The notes below the pieces were generated by a model that saw only the letters and a program-made list of their open reading frames with translations, had not been told where the DNA came from and ran no database searches. Positions 1-8,954 of a stretch of 64,000 bases of DNA are shown piece by piece (the first letter of the stretch is position 1; each line of letters begins with the position of its first letter). Source of the stretch: Ardenticatenaceae bacterium (GTDB lineage: Bacteria; Chloroflexota; Anaerolineae; Promineifilales; Promineifilaceae); the NCBI GenBank assembly GCA_020634435.1, contig JACKBS010000006.1, forward strand, positions 620,001-684,000, given 5' to 3'. The position numbers and the translations under genes are program-made.

Positions 1-222
1 TACCAGATTGGGAATGTTGCCGCTGTGGTCTATATGAGCATGAGACAGTACCAAAATGTCAACTTCGGCAGCGTTGTAGGGTAAATTTTGGTTTCGTTCG
101 TAGCTTTCTTTGCGCGAGCCCTGGTACAGGCCGCAGTCCAGCAAGATGTTCAGGCCGTTTACCGTTAACAAATGCTGCGAACCGGTGACCGTACGCACCG
201 CGCCATGAAACGTAATTTCCAT
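1..222 (-). CDS. MBL-fold RNA-nuclease-type hydrolase, N-terminal part (runs off window)
   Basis: This is the first 74 codons of a metallo-beta-lactamase-fold protein; the rest lies beyond the window edge. The start MEITFHGAVRTVTGSQHLL and the zinc-binding motif HAHIDHSG at about residues 62-69 match the beta-CASP/CPSF-like RNA-processing nucleases, whose proteins begin with the same V-T-G-S-x-H strand. The ATG at 220-222 has AGGAG about 8 bases upstream. The specific substrate (mRNA or other RNA) cannot be judged from this fragment. RNase D lies behind it on the same strand, so the two may share an RNA-turnover role, but a 140-base gap with a hairpin repeat separates them. Confidence 0.8.
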   Translation of the reverse strand, partial: MEITFHGAVRTVTGSQHLLTVNGLNILLDCGLYQGSRKESYERNQNLPYNAAEVDILVLSHAHIDHSGNIPNLV

Positions 223-321
223 GAGTTTTCTCCTTTTATCGCGTTTGTTCTGGAATTTTGCCTTCGTTTGGTGGCTGTGCAGAAATAAAATAGCGGTTTC
301 AGAACTGCACGGCTACTTTAA

Positions 322-360
322 GCCCATTCGCCAATTCCGTAAACTTATTTGCGAATGGGC
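322..360. repeat. Palindromic element, loop family A (copy 1)
   Basis: Perfect 10-base inverted arms (GCCCATTCGC / GCGAATGGGC) enclose a 19-base loop. The loop resembles that of the element at 1520-1555 although the stem bases differ. It lies just after the RNase D stop codon. There is no U-run, so a plain intrinsic terminator is unlikely. Confidence 0.7.
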
Positions 361-362
361 AC

Positions 363-1490
363 TTATGCGCTGCGCAAGACAGCCAGAATATCTCTGGCGT
401 ACGTTTTGCCGCGCCATTCGCCAACTTCCTCAAGCTGTTGTAGTTCGGCTTCTGTTTGGGGGTTTTGCAGGGCAATGGCCCACAAGGCATCGCGGCTAAT
501 GATGACGTCCGACTCCACGCCGCGCGCGCTGGCGGTGTTTTTACGCCAGGTGTGCAGCTTGTCGTACCGGTTCATGGCCGCTTCGGGCGGGCGCTGGCTG
601 CGGGGAGGATAGGCGGGATGGGGTGCTTGCAGCCCTTCGGCAATCACATTGAGCAGTTGACGGCCGTATCGCCGTGTTTGCCCTGCTGACATGCCATACA
701 CCTCACGCAAGGTTGCCAGGGAAGACGGGGTGGTTTGGGCCAACTCAAGGAGCGTTTTATCGTGAAAGATTTTGAAGAGTGGCTGATTGCGTTGATGCGC
801 TTCCTGGTCACGGTAGATGGCCAATGCTTTAAGCACGGCTTGCTGCTGGCGGGTCAGGTCAAATGCGCCGCTGATTGACCAGAAGGCATCGGGATCAAAG
901 TCGTTGTTGCTGAGCTTCACGTGGGTTTGTTCGGCAAAGGTTTCGGCGGCTTCAGCCATCCGCCCCGCTGCTTTGAGTTCGCCTTCCAGGTGATCGCGCA
1001 GCTGGAGCAGGTGGTGGGTATCGAGTTGGGCATAGACGAGCTGTTCGGGGGACAACGGCCGTTTGCACCAGTTCGACTTTTGGTACCGCTTATCCAGAAC
1101 AATGCCGTAAACCGCTTCCAACATGCTGGCCAGGCCATAGCGCGGGTAACCCAAAATGCGGGCCGCCCACATCGTGTCGAACAAATTTTGCAGCTGCCAG
1201 CCAAACTGCCGCTTGAGCAGGGTTAGATCATATTCGGCGGCATGAAAAACCTTTTCTATTTCAGGGTTTTGCACAATGTCGCCCAGGCCGCTCAAATCGG
1301 ACACGCCCAGGGGATCGATGACGTAATCTTGACCAGGGATTGTGATTTGGATAAGGCATACCTCTTCGCGGTAGGCATACATGCTGTTGGCTTCCAAATC
1401 AATGGCTAAACGAGGTTCCGCTTGTAGTTTTTCCAGACAAAAGCGCCAATCTGACTGCGTTGTAATAAGTTTATGGGGCGGTAATTTCAC
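363..1490 (-). CDS. rnd: Ribonuclease D
   Basis: A 375-residue 3'-5' exoribonuclease of the DEDDy family, acting in tRNA 3' maturation and RNA turnover in the cytoplasm. The three exonuclease motifs are visible: Exo I DLEANS near residue 32, Exo II HAAEYDLTLLKR near 83, and Exo III YAQLDTHHLL near 152. A first HRDC domain follows at about 210-290, and the tail at about 300-370 has the helical look of a second, as in E. coli RNase D (375 aa). Family length is normal. The start MKLPPHK fits the family. Related palindromic elements bracket the gene on both sides (322-360 and 1520-1555), and the upstream gap also has a second perfect palindrome. Confidence 0.93.
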   Translation of the reverse strand: MKLPPHKLITTQSDWRFCLEKLQAEPRLAIDLEANSMYAYREEVCLIQITIPGQDYVIDPLGVSDLSGLGDIVQNPEIEKVFHAAEYDLTLLKRQFGWQLQNLFDTMWAARILGYPRYGLASMLEAVYGIVLDKRYQKSNWCKRPLSPEQLVYAQLDTHHLLQLRDHLEGELKAAGRMAEAAETFAEQTHVKLSNNDFDPDAFWSISGAFDLTRQQQAVLKALAIYRDQEAHQRNQPLFKIFHDKTLLELAQTTPSSLATLREVYGMSAGQTRRYGRQLLNVIAEGLQAPHPAYPPRSQRPPEAAMNRYDKLHTWRKNTASARGVESDVIISRDALWAIALQNPQTEAELQQLEEVGEWRGKTYARDILAVLRSA

Positions 1491-1519
1491 AAAGATGCTC
1501 CGTTACTGACGGTAAGTGG

Positions 1520-1555
1520 CCGTCCGCAAATAAGTTAGTGGAATTGTGCGGACGG
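1520..1555. repeat. Palindromic element, loop family A (copy 2)
   Basis: Inverted arms CCGTCCGCA / TGCGGACGG enclose a loop containing AAATAAGTTAGTGGAATTG. The same loop, on the other strand, is seen at 322-360, but the stems differ in sequence while remaining self-complementary. It lies upstream of RNase D. Confidence 0.7.
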
Positions 1556-1560
1556 CTTTG

Positions 1561-1605
1561 CGTAAGCGGCCTTCGAGAAAGGAAAATTATTATTGGCCGC
1601 TTACG
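1561..1605. repeat. Perfect 11-bp inverted repeat
   Basis: CGTAAGCGGCC (1561-1571) and GGCCGCTTACG (1595-1605) enclose a 23-base A-rich loop. It stands directly next to the family A element and between the divergently placed ends of the rnd promoter region and the epimerase stop. It could be a terminator-like or mobile palindrome; no U-run follows. Confidence 0.65.
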
Positions 1606-1692
1606 AAGCAAAAGTGGGAAGTTTTTACTCAAGAGCTTGCCGACTTTTAAAACGTGACCCCCATTATAACATTTTGGTCAAGAGAAGGATGT

Positions 1693-2646
1693 TTACCGGC
1701 TAGTGCTTTCATACCATTCCCAGAATCGGCGCACGCCTTCTTCTACCGAAATTTTAGGCTTGTAACCGAGCAGCTGGCGCGCTTTGCTGATGTCGGCTTC
1801 GTTCTTGACAAAGTCGGCGGCCAGGCGTGGTTTGTGGATCACGTTTGCTGAACGGCCGCCCAGCGTTTCAATGAGCGTGACAAAATCTTTGAGCAGCGTT
1901 GGTTCGCCCCGCCCCAGGTTAATAATTTCGTAGCCCAGTGGTGTGTCCAGCGCGATCACCACACCATCGGTAATGTCGTCGATGTAGGTCCAATCGCGGT
2001 ACATTTGCCCGCCATCGTACAGGGGGATTTCGGTGCCCTTGGCCACGCTTTCGGCAACGAGGTAGGCCATCATGTCGGGACGGCCGTATGGCCCATAGAC
2101 GGTGAAAAAGCGAACGGCCGTAAAGTTCAGCCCGTACAAATGATGGTAGGCATGCCCCAACATTTCGGCGGCGCGTTTGGCGGCGGCATATGGCTGTAGC
2201 GGTCGGTCGCAAGGGTCGGTTTCTACAAACGGAATTTGTGTGGTATTGCCGTAAACTGAGGAGGTAGAGGCCATTACGAAGTTTTGCACATCCCCGGCAG
2301 CGCGGGCGGCGTCCGTCAGGTTTTGCGTGCCATTGAGGTTCACCTGCACGTACAAATCTGGATACAGCACGGCGTTGCGCACGCCCGCCATTGCCGCCAG
2401 ATGGGCCACCGCGTCAAACTTTTCGCTGGCGAACAGGTCAAACATCGCCTGCCGGTGGCGGATGTCATCTTCCACCATGCGGAAGTTGGGGTAAGCAGCC
2501 AACCGCGCCGCGTTGGCCCGCTTTTTGGCGGGATCGTAATAATCGTTGAAGTTGTCCAGCCCAACGACGGTGTCGCCGCGTTTGGCTAGTTTTTCGGCCA
2601 GACTACTGCCAATGAATCCGGCCGCGCCGGTAACGAGTATTTTCAT
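1693..2646 (-). CDS. NAD-dependent nucleotide-sugar epimerase (UDP-glucuronate 4-epimerase type)
   Basis: A 317-residue extended short-chain dehydrogenase. The N-terminus has the NAD-binding GAAGFIG (residues 7-13) after ILVT, and the catalytic triad is recognisable: Ser-Thr in ASTSSVYG and the YAAAK motif. The stretch DNFNDYYDPxxK is typical of UDP-glucuronate 4-epimerases, which interconvert UDP-glucuronate and UDP-galacturonate for surface polysaccharide. The start at 2646 (MKILVTGAAG) is chosen because the fold begins there. A longer reading to 2733 would translate a repeat element and is rejected. Other UDP-hexose epimerase activities cannot be excluded. It sits among several glycosyltransferase genes. 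Confidence 0.9.
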   Translation of the reverse strand: MKILVTGAAGFIGSSLAEKLAKRGDTVVGLDNFNDYYDPAKKRANAARLAAYPNFRMVEDDIRHRQAMFDLFASEKFDAVAHLAAMAGVRNAVLYPDLYVQVNLNGTQNLTDAARAAGDVQNFVMASTSSVYGNTTQIPFVETDPCDRPLQPYAAAKRAAEMLGHAYHHLYGLNFTAVRFFTVYGPYGRPDMMAYLVAESVAKGTEIPLYDGGQMYRDWTYIDDITDGVVIALDTPLGYEIINLGRGEPTLLKDFVTLIETLGGRSANVIHKPRLAADFVKNEADISKARQLLGYKPKISVEEGVRRFWEWYESTSR

Positions 2647-2670
2647 AGTGTTATTCTGTGAATTTCCCCC

Positions 2671-2859
2671 CCCTCTCCCTTGAGGGTTCAGGGGCGGACA
2701 GGTATTTGCAAACTCGCTCAATAAACGTGTCATTCCGAGGTCCTCCGAGGAATCTCTCCGCTTTGTAAGTCGGAAGATTCCTCACTTCGTTCGGAATGAC
2801 ACCCCAAGTTACGCTTCATTTTGTAGCCTGTCCGCCCTTAAACCCTGTCAGGGAGAGGG
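2671..2859. repeat. Nested pair of palindromic repeats
   Basis: An outer inverted repeat (arms 2671-2702 and 2827-2859, built of CCCTCTCCCTTGAGGG and GGGCGGACAGG pieces) encloses a second, unrelated one. The inner arms are at 2729-2755 and 2775-2800, beginning GTCATTCCGAGG and ending TTCGGAATGAC. The arrangement reads as one repeat inserted in the loop of another. It fills most of the gap between recJ and the epimerase. Confidence 0.8.
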
Positions 2860-2871
2860 CTGCGGTGAGGG

Positions 2872-4596
2872 TCAGATTTGCGACGGCCGTATATCCTGCA
2901 CCATCAGCTGTAAATTTTTGTTGCCGCGCCACTCATTGATGCTGATGCTGTAAACCAGATCGATTGTTTGCGGCAACTGGTTGGCCCACTCGCCCTGCCG
3001 GAAGGCAATCGCGCCCAATTCGCGGTAGCCGGTGGCGCTGTCCGCAGCCAGGGTCAATTGCAAATGTGCGCCATCCTGCCCCACCGCGCGGTGATGCACA
3101 ACTTCCGCGCCTCGGCTCAAGAAGATCGGCTGCGGATTGGCCGCCCCGGTCGGTTCCAACTGCTGCAAATGTTCAAAGAGCGACCAGTCCACATCGTCCA
3201 GCTCAATTTCGGCATCGACGGTAAGGGTCGGCACCAGTTCAACGTCGCGGAGCTTACGCTCGGCAATATCGGTGATGCGGCTAAAAAACTCGGGCAGATT
3301 TTCGTTGCGCACGGTGAAGCCCGCGGCCTGGGCATGGCCGCCATGACGCACTAGCAGGTCCGCTACCTCATCCAGCGCCTCGGTAATGTGAAACTTGTCG
3401 ATGGAGCGGCAGGAGCCACGGCTTTCTTCGTCGCCTTTTTCCATAACGATGGCGGGTCGGTAATGTTTTTCGGCCAGGCGGCTGGCGACTAGCCCCACCA
3501 CGCCGGAAACAAACGAACTGTCGGCGGCAATGAGGATGGGCGCATCGGGCGTGACCATGCCTTCGGCTAGGGCGCTGAGTTCGGCCGTCAGCTGTTGGCG
3601 TTTGCGGTTGAGCCGATCCAGTTCTTCAGCATAGCGGTTGGCGTCGATGGGGTTGTTGGCGGCCAGCAGGCGGGCCGCGCTGTAGGCGTGGGCCAGACGT
3701 CCGGCGGCGTTGATGCGTGGACCAATACCAAAAGCGATGGATTCGGCCGTCAGGCTGCCGGGGGTCAGACGAGCCGCACGGGCAATGGCGGCAATTCCCG
3801 CCCGATTGGAATTGTTGAGCGATTGCAGCCCATCAATGACCAGCTTGCGATTTTCTTTGAGAAGCGGGGCCAGATCGGCCACGGTGCCAATCGCTACCAG
3901 ATCGAGCAGATCGCTTTCCTGAAAGGTGGCGCGGTCGGGGCGAGATTGTTTGAGTGCCTGGGCCAGCTTGTAGGCAATGCCCACCCCGGCCAGCATGTCT
4001 TCTGGGTAGGCAGAATCGGGGCGCTTGGGGTTGATAACGGCCGTTCCCGCCGGCATCTCTGGTCCCAAACTGTGGTGGTCGGTAATGATCATGTCCAGGC
4101 CAATCTTGTTGGCGTGGTCTACTTCAAACACCGAGCGAATACCGCAGTCTACGGTGATGACCAGGTCGGCCCCTTTGCCTTTCAAATCAGAGAGGGCGTC
4201 TACATTAAGACCGTACCCTTCATCCACGCGGTCGGGGATATACGGCCGTATCAAATTCCGGTCCACTCCCAGGCCGCGCAGCGCTTGTGTCAGCAAAACT
4301 GTGCTTGTCACCCCGTCGGCGTCAAAATCACCGTAAACGATGATCGTTTCCTCTTTGTCAATCGCCTGCTCAATGCGGGCGACCGCTTTGTCCATATCTG
4401 GCAGCAAAAATGGATCGGTCGATTCCAGATAATGCCCTTCCAGAAAAGCCTGAATATCGCCCGGCTTGATGATGCCCCGGTTGTAGAGCGCCTGGAGCAT
4501 GACCGGGTGGATATGGCCTAACTGTTGTTGTACGTGGGCGGGCACTTTGGGGGCAACCTGCCAGATGTTTTTACGCAGTGTATTCGGTGAATTCAT
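2872..4596 (-). CDS. recJ: Single-stranded-DNA-specific exonuclease RecJ
   Basis: A 574-residue DHH/DHHA1 phosphoesterase degrading single-stranded DNA 5'-3' in recombination and mismatch repair. Visible motifs are VYGDFDADGVTST (motif I), VDCG (motif II), TDHH (motif III), an H-containing segment RINAAGRLAHA, and the DHHA1 motif SCRS...GGHAQAAGF. An OB-fold-like C-terminus follows. The start MNSPNTLRK at 4596 is chosen because it lies just downstream of the previous gene's stop (4644) and precedes the conserved W-x-x-A-P region; a reading extending to 4911 would overlap that gene by nearly 270 bases. Length is normal. No strong ribosome-binding site is seen. Confidence 0.93.
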   Translation of the reverse strand: MNSPNTLRKNIWQVAPKVPAHVQQQLGHIHPVMLQALYNRGIIKPGDIQAFLEGHYLESTDPFLLPDMDKAVARIEQAIDKEETIIVYGDFDADGVTSTVLLTQALRGLGVDRNLIRPYIPDRVDEGYGLNVDALSDLKGKGADLVITVDCGIRSVFEVDHANKIGLDMIITDHHSLGPEMPAGTAVINPKRPDSAYPEDMLAGVGIAYKLAQALKQSRPDRATFQESDLLDLVAIGTVADLAPLLKENRKLVIDGLQSLNNSNRAGIAAIARAARLTPGSLTAESIAFGIGPRINAAGRLAHAYSAARLLAANNPIDANRYAEELDRLNRKRQQLTAELSALAEGMVTPDAPILIAADSSFVSGVVGLVASRLAEKHYRPAIVMEKGDEESRGSCRSIDKFHITEALDEVADLLVRHGGHAQAAGFTVRNENLPEFFSRITDIAERKLRDVELVPTLTVDAEIELDDVDWSLFEHLQQLEPTGAANPQPIFLSRGAEVVHHRAVGQDGAHLQLTLAADSATGYRELGAIAFRQGEWANQLPQTIDLVYSISINEWRGNKNLQLMVQDIRPSQI

Positions 4597-4643
4597 AGGG
4601 CCAAATGGTAACACGGAGCAGGGTCGCTTGCCAGCCGTGAAGG

Positions 4644-6119
4644 TTAACCATTTGGGGGCAAGGCTAGTTTGCTCCGGCGGTTGGTTAGAAGTGCAAGGGC
4701 AAATGGCAGACCAAAGACAAAGGGAATGCCAATGAGGTGGGCGGCTAGCTGGCTGCCGCCGAGCGCATAGACGCGCAGGTGGCCGTAGATGAGGACAGAA
4801 AGCTGGACGGTCAGCAAATACCACAACCCCACCCGCAGTCGGTAAGGCAGCGGTGACGTTGAGTCGGTTTCTTCGAGCAGCAGCCAGGGAAAGGGCCAGG
4901 TGCTGTACCACAGGCGGAAGCTGAGCGCTTGCAGGCAGTAGGCAAATAAAATATCAGCGGCGGCGCGCAGCGGGGAACGGCCGTATCGCCACACACCCCA
5001 CAGCAGTCCCAAAATTAGCAGGACAAACAGCAGGCGGAATAAGTTGGCAAGTTGCCCAACAAATTCCGGTGTAATTGCCACGCCTTTTGCCCCAGCGACC
5101 AGCAGCGCCAGCGTGGTTAGTGAAAAGCCGGGAGTGTCAGACGCTTCGCTAAGCAGTCGTTGGGCTAATTCTACTGGTGAGCCAAACGGCAAGAAGCTGA
5201 GGAAAACGGCCGTTCCGCCCCACACCACGCCCCAGGCAAACAGGCGCAGTCTGGCAACTAAATCTGGCAAATCGCGCCAGATGGCCAGGGCAAAAAACGG
5301 GATAGTTAGCAGGCCAATCGGCTTTACAAGGGCGGCCAGAAGCAGGAAAAAGAGGGTGAGTGACGGCCGTTTCTGCCGCCAAAACCAGATAGCGACCAAT
5401 TGCCACGCCATCATCAGCACGTCGTTGTGCGCGTCTACCACAAACATGAGCAGTAGGGCCGGGTTCCACAGCCAGAGCAAGGTAGTGCTGCGCTGCCGGG
5501 CAGGCGAGGCGCTGGCCAACATGCGCCAGATGAGCCAGCCGCAGACCAGATGGGCCAACAGCCCCACCAGCTTAAATGAGAGCAGACCAGCCAGCAGATT
5601 GTCTTGCGTAATGCCCGTGATGCCTGCGGCTAACAGCTCCCACAGCGGGCCGTAAGGCGAGGTGGCGTCTTCCCATTCACCCGCCAGCGGCAGGAACGGA
5701 TCGTTGGCTATGGCGTCCGGTGGGGTGTCGTACGGATTTTCATCGTAGATGCTGGTAATGCGCCCACGAATGACGTAGCGAAACAAATCGTTGGCATTGA
5801 TAGGGTACGTTTGCAGCAGGGGAATGGCGAAGAGTACGGCCGTTCCCAGCAAAAAAATCAGCGATGGCACCGCTCGTCCCTGTTCTACCAGCCGAAATGC
5901 CAGCCAGTACAGCCCAAACAGCACCACCAGCAGCAGGCCGTAGCTTAATCCTGCCAGCAGTGAGGGGGCAAAAGAGCGTACATCTTGGAGGGGAAGAGTG
6001 TTGAAATACGGCCGTAACGGAAACCACCCCCAAAAAACAAGGTAGCCTAATAACGAGGCCACCGCCACGAACGTTAAATTATTTTGCAGCTTGGAGGGAG
6101 TACGTGAAGTAACAGTCAC
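4644..6119 (-). CDS. Polytopic GT87-like (MptA/B-type) glycosyltransferase
   Basis: A 491-residue membrane protein with about 12 hydrophobic segments. Motifs resemble the polyprenyl-phosphate-mannose-dependent mannosyltransferases (GT-C fold, DUF2029/GT87): NANDLFRYVIRGR, ENPYDTPP, SPYGPLWE, DAHNDVLMM and LVKP. In the family these residues lie in the first extracytoplasmic loop and bind the lipid-linked sugar. It would act at the membrane in building lipoglycan or surface glycans. The gene runs into recJ with a 47-base gap, so the two may be co-transcribed. The acceptor is unknown. Confidence 0.75.
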   Translation of the reverse strand: MTVTSRTPSKLQNNLTFVAVASLLGYLVFWGWFPLRPYFNTLPLQDVRSFAPSLLAGLSYGLLLVVLFGLYWLAFRLVEQGRAVPSLIFLLGTAVLFAIPLLQTYPINANDLFRYVIRGRITSIYDENPYDTPPDAIANDPFLPLAGEWEDATSPYGPLWELLAAGITGITQDNLLAGLLSFKLVGLLAHLVCGWLIWRMLASASPARQRSTTLLWLWNPALLLMFVVDAHNDVLMMAWQLVAIWFWRQKRPSLTLFFLLLAALVKPIGLLTIPFFALAIWRDLPDLVARLRLFAWGVVWGGTAVFLSFLPFGSPVELAQRLLSEASDTPGFSLTTLALLVAGAKGVAITPEFVGQLANLFRLLFVLLILGLLWGVWRYGRSPLRAAADILFAYCLQALSFRLWYSTWPFPWLLLEETDSTSPLPYRLRVGLWYLLTVQLSVLIYGHLRVYALGGSQLAAHLIGIPFVFGLPFALALLTNRRSKLALPPNG

Positions 6120-6200
6120 AATTGGTAATCAGTTATCGGTAGTCGGTTTATGTTGTGAATTATAGACCGTTTTACTGAATACTGTTTACCGATTACCGGC
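6120..6200. repeat. ACCGATTACCG-family palindromic repeat
   Basis: Degenerate iterations of TGGTAATC/TCGGTAGTCGGT on the left and GTTTACCGATTACCG on the right form loose inverted arms. The sequence fills the whole gap between the histidine kinase and the GT87-like gene. The same family is at 46484-46556 and, as one arm only, at 22771-22810. Confidence 0.6.
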
Positions 6201-7667
6201 TTAGGCTACGACGTGACTGCCGTGTTTGTCCAGCGGCACCACCAGTGTGACTGAGGTGCCGTGGCCGGGGGTGGAATCGAGCCGCAGGGAGCCGTCGATG
6301 CGGTCGGCACGTTCGCGCATGTTGACCATGCCCAGGCTGCCGCGTGAGCTGTAGTCGTGGTTCACTGCCTGCACATCAAAGCCAACACCGTTATCTTGCA
6401 CCAGGGCCACAAACAGGTTGTCTTCTTGCCAGAAGCGCACCTGAATCTGGTTGGCCTTGGAATATTTGCGGGCGTTGCCCAGCGCTTCTTCAACGATGGA
6501 AAAGACGACGCTTTGTGCCTGCTCATTGAGCAGCTCACCTTTGTTGCCGCCCACCAGACGAATGTTCAGGCCATCTGTTTCTTTGATGCGGGCAATCACG
6601 GTTTCGACGGCGGCGGCCAGACCTTGCGTTTCCAGGACCAACGGCCGTAATGTGAACAACATGCCGCGAATTTCTTTGGAGGTCTGCTTGGCCAACTCTT
6701 CCACTTTTTCCAGCTCGCCCAGCGCCTGTTCAGGGTCGCGGGAGAGCAGAGAGCGGATAAAGTTGATGCGCATGGCAATGGCGGCGATGGTTTGCGTGGG
6801 GCCATCATGTAGATCGCGGGCCAGTTCTTTGCGCGCTTCTTCATCGGCTTCGATGATGCGCTGCTTTTCCGCTTCCAGCCGTTGATAGAGCTGGGCATTT
6901 TGCAGGGCAATCACGGCCTGGTCGGCCACGCCGTTGAACAGCTCAAAATGCTCTTTGTCGAATTTAACGGCCGTATCCGAGCCAATCACAATTGCGCCAA
7001 AAATTTGGAAGCCAGCCCGCAGCGGAATGCAAGCGGCCGTCAGGCAATTGTGGAAGGCCACAAACTGGCGCAATTCCGGGTCTTGCCGGGGATGGTCGGT
7101 GGTGACCGGTTCCGCCTGGGTCAGCGCCGCACCGACAATGCCGCGCTTGCCGTACAGCTGTTTTTCCATATCTACAGGGGTAAAGCGGCGGGTGGCCACC
7201 GGAATCAGATCGTCACCGTTGAATAAGAAAACCGCCCCCACCAGCGATTGGCGGGGGATGCCCATCTCTTCAATGGCCAGACTGCAAACGTCCAGCGCCT
7301 CTTCTACCACACGCTCAAAACTTAGCGTAGCACGCATTACCGAGGCCATAGATTGCAGCGATTTTGCCCGGTTGTTGGCGGCACGCAGCTGTTGCAGTTC
7401 TGTCCCCACGAGCTGTGTGGTCGTTGTTTGCACCTTGTCTGAAAACCGATCCACCAGAGCAAAAACAATCACCGAAACAATGATCATGGTGAAGGCGGCA
7501 ATAGCCATACCCGGCAGCCAATCTACAAAGTTACTATTCAAAACGAAGGAGTAGACGGCAAAAAAGATGCCCACCATAACGAGAATCGCCGCAATAAACG
7601 TGCCGACGACAATCCAGTTTAGACGTTGGAATTCTTTTTTGATCTTTGCTGCCAGGTTTTTATTCAT
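6201..7667 (-). CDS. GAF-domain sensor histidine kinase (NarL-partner type)
   Basis: A 488-residue membrane kinase. Two N-terminal transmembrane helices (about residues 18-43 and 52-70) are followed by a GAF domain (about 105-265), a HisKA_3 dimerisation domain and a HATPase domain. The phospho-acceptor is His287 in ELARDLHDGPTQ, the signature of kinases that pair with NarL/FixJ-type response regulators. The ATP lid has DNGVGFD, followed by GSLGMVNMRERA and a C-terminal GHGTSV. No response regulator gene is adjacent, so the partner is elsewhere. The ligand of the GAF domain is unknown. Confidence 0.9.
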   Translation of the reverse strand: MNKNLAAKIKKEFQRLNWIVVGTFIAAILVMVGIFFAVYSFVLNSNFVDWLPGMAIAAFTMIIVSVIVFALVDRFSDKVQTTTTQLVGTELQQLRAANNRAKSLQSMASVMRATLSFERVVEEALDVCSLAIEEMGIPRQSLVGAVFLFNGDDLIPVATRRFTPVDMEKQLYGKRGIVGAALTQAEPVTTDHPRQDPELRQFVAFHNCLTAACIPLRAGFQIFGAIVIGSDTAVKFDKEHFELFNGVADQAVIALQNAQLYQRLEAEKQRIIEADEEARKELARDLHDGPTQTIAAIAMRINFIRSLLSRDPEQALGELEKVEELAKQTSKEIRGMLFTLRPLVLETQGLAAAVETVIARIKETDGLNIRLVGGNKGELLNEQAQSVVFSIVEEALGNARKYSKANQIQVRFWQEDNLFVALVQDNGVGFDVQAVNHDYSSRGSLGMVNMRERADRIDGSLRLDSTPGHGTSVTLVVPLDKHGSHVVA

Positions 7668-7871
7668 TGATGAATCAGTTCGTTGTTAGCTCAATTCAAT
7701 TGGATTGCAACAAGTATGCAGGTTGGAATTGTTGTCACTGCGATTGAGCGCTCCCGTTTATTATACTAGACAGACAGAAAATAACGATAGCATAAAAAGC
7801 GTAAAATTGTGGACTGATGGTACTATGAGGTAATTTTTTTGCCCTGTACTTTAATCCCCCCAATCACAAAA

Positions 7872-8783
7872 TTAACTGGCGGCAAGCGCACAGGCAATAG
7901 TGGCCGCGACGTAGCCGTTGTTGCGCAGCAGCGCCACATTGGCTTGCAGGCTACGGCCGTTTGTCAGTTCCACCACCCGGCGCAGCAGCCACGGAGTTGA
8001 CGCAGGTCCATGCACGCCTTGTGCGTCGGCTTCGGCGGTGGCCTGGGCAATGGCCGCTTCCACCATGTCGGGATCGCAGGCGTCGGCTTCGGGCACAGGC
8101 ACCGTGACCAGAATGCCGTTTTGCAGCCCTAGCTGCTGGTGCGCCTGCATGACGTGGGCTACGGCTTCCGGCGTATCTAGCCGAATGTCCACGGGCAGGC
8201 CGCTGCTGCGGGCAAAAAAGGCGGGCAGCTCATCTGTGCCGTAGCCGATGATGGGCACGCCGTGGGTTTCCAGCACTTCGCGGGTAGCGGGCAAATCCAG
8301 GATCGATTTGGCCCCGCTGCTGACCACCGTCACGGGGGTTTGTCCCAGCTCCAGTAAATCGGCGCTGATGTCGAAGGGGTGGCCGCGATGCACCCCGCCG
8401 ATGCCGCCGGTGGCAAACAGTCGGATGCCTGCCTGGTGGGCCAGAATCATTGTGCCCGCCACGGTGGTGGCGCCGTCTTCTTGACCGCCAATGGCCAGAG
8501 GAATGTCGCGGCGGCTGCACTTGCGTACGGCCGTTCCTGCCAGTCGTCCCAAATATTCCAGCTCATCATCAGTCAACCCCACATGCACCTGCCCCTTAAT
8601 GATGGCAATGGTGGCCGGTACCGCGCCGCCTTCGCGCACGGCCGTTTGCATTTTTACGGCCGTTTCTACATTGGCGGGGTAGGGCAAGCCGTGGGTGATG
8701 ACGGTACTTTCCAGGGCGACAACTGGTTTGTTTTGGGCCAGCGCGTCGGCCACTTCAGGATGAAATTGTAGAAAATTACGCAT
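7872..8783 (-). CDS. psuG: Pseudouridine-5'-phosphate glycosidase
   Basis: A 303-residue enzyme that cleaves pseudouridine 5'-phosphate to uracil and ribose 5-phosphate, allowing reuse of modified RNA bases. Family signatures are VALESTVITHGLPYP near residue 22, VRKCSRRD near 88 (with the catalytic lysine), ATGGIGGVHRG near 126, and LDLPATREVLETHGVPI. The length matches the family. The kinase partner psuK is not in the window. About 90 bases upstream of it, on the other strand, starts the ParB-like gene; a run of T residues at about 7834-7840 lies after the stop. Confidence 0.93.
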   Translation of the reverse strand: MRNFLQFHPEVADALAQNKPVVALESTVITHGLPYPANVETAVKMQTAVREGGAVPATIAIIKGQVHVGLTDDELEYLGRLAGTAVRKCSRRDIPLAIGGQEDGATTVAGTMILAHQAGIRLFATGGIGGVHRGHPFDISADLLELGQTPVTVVSSGAKSILDLPATREVLETHGVPIIGYGTDELPAFFARSSGLPVDIRLDTPEAVAHVMQAHQQLGLQNGILVTVPVPEADACDPDMVEAAIAQATAEADAQGVHGPASTPWLLRRVVELTNGRSLQANVALLRNNGYVAATIACALAAS

Positions 8784-8954
8784 TGATTCTCCTCATTCAT
8801 TCATGGTATCTTATTATGCAAGAGTGGTATGGTCGGTAGAATAAGTTCTGCTTCTGCATCAAAAATCTGTTCCACTGCGAACGAGATTACCAATCCCTAC
8901 ATGGTGAACCTGTACGAGCCTGAACGGCCGTTATTCTAGCAACATATCTGTTGA

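Noticed and set aside
2647..2733. Longer epimerase starting at 2733
   Set aside because: The added residues translate the outer arm of a palindromic repeat and precede the start of the Rossmann fold.
3595..4521. 308-codon plus-strand frame opposite recJ
   Set aside because: It is an antisense shadow of a strongly conserved gene, with no ribosome-binding site or family match.
4597..4911. RecJ extended N-terminus up to 4911
   Set aside because: It would overlap the upstream same-strand gene by nearly 270 bases and is low-complexity basic sequence without family similarity.
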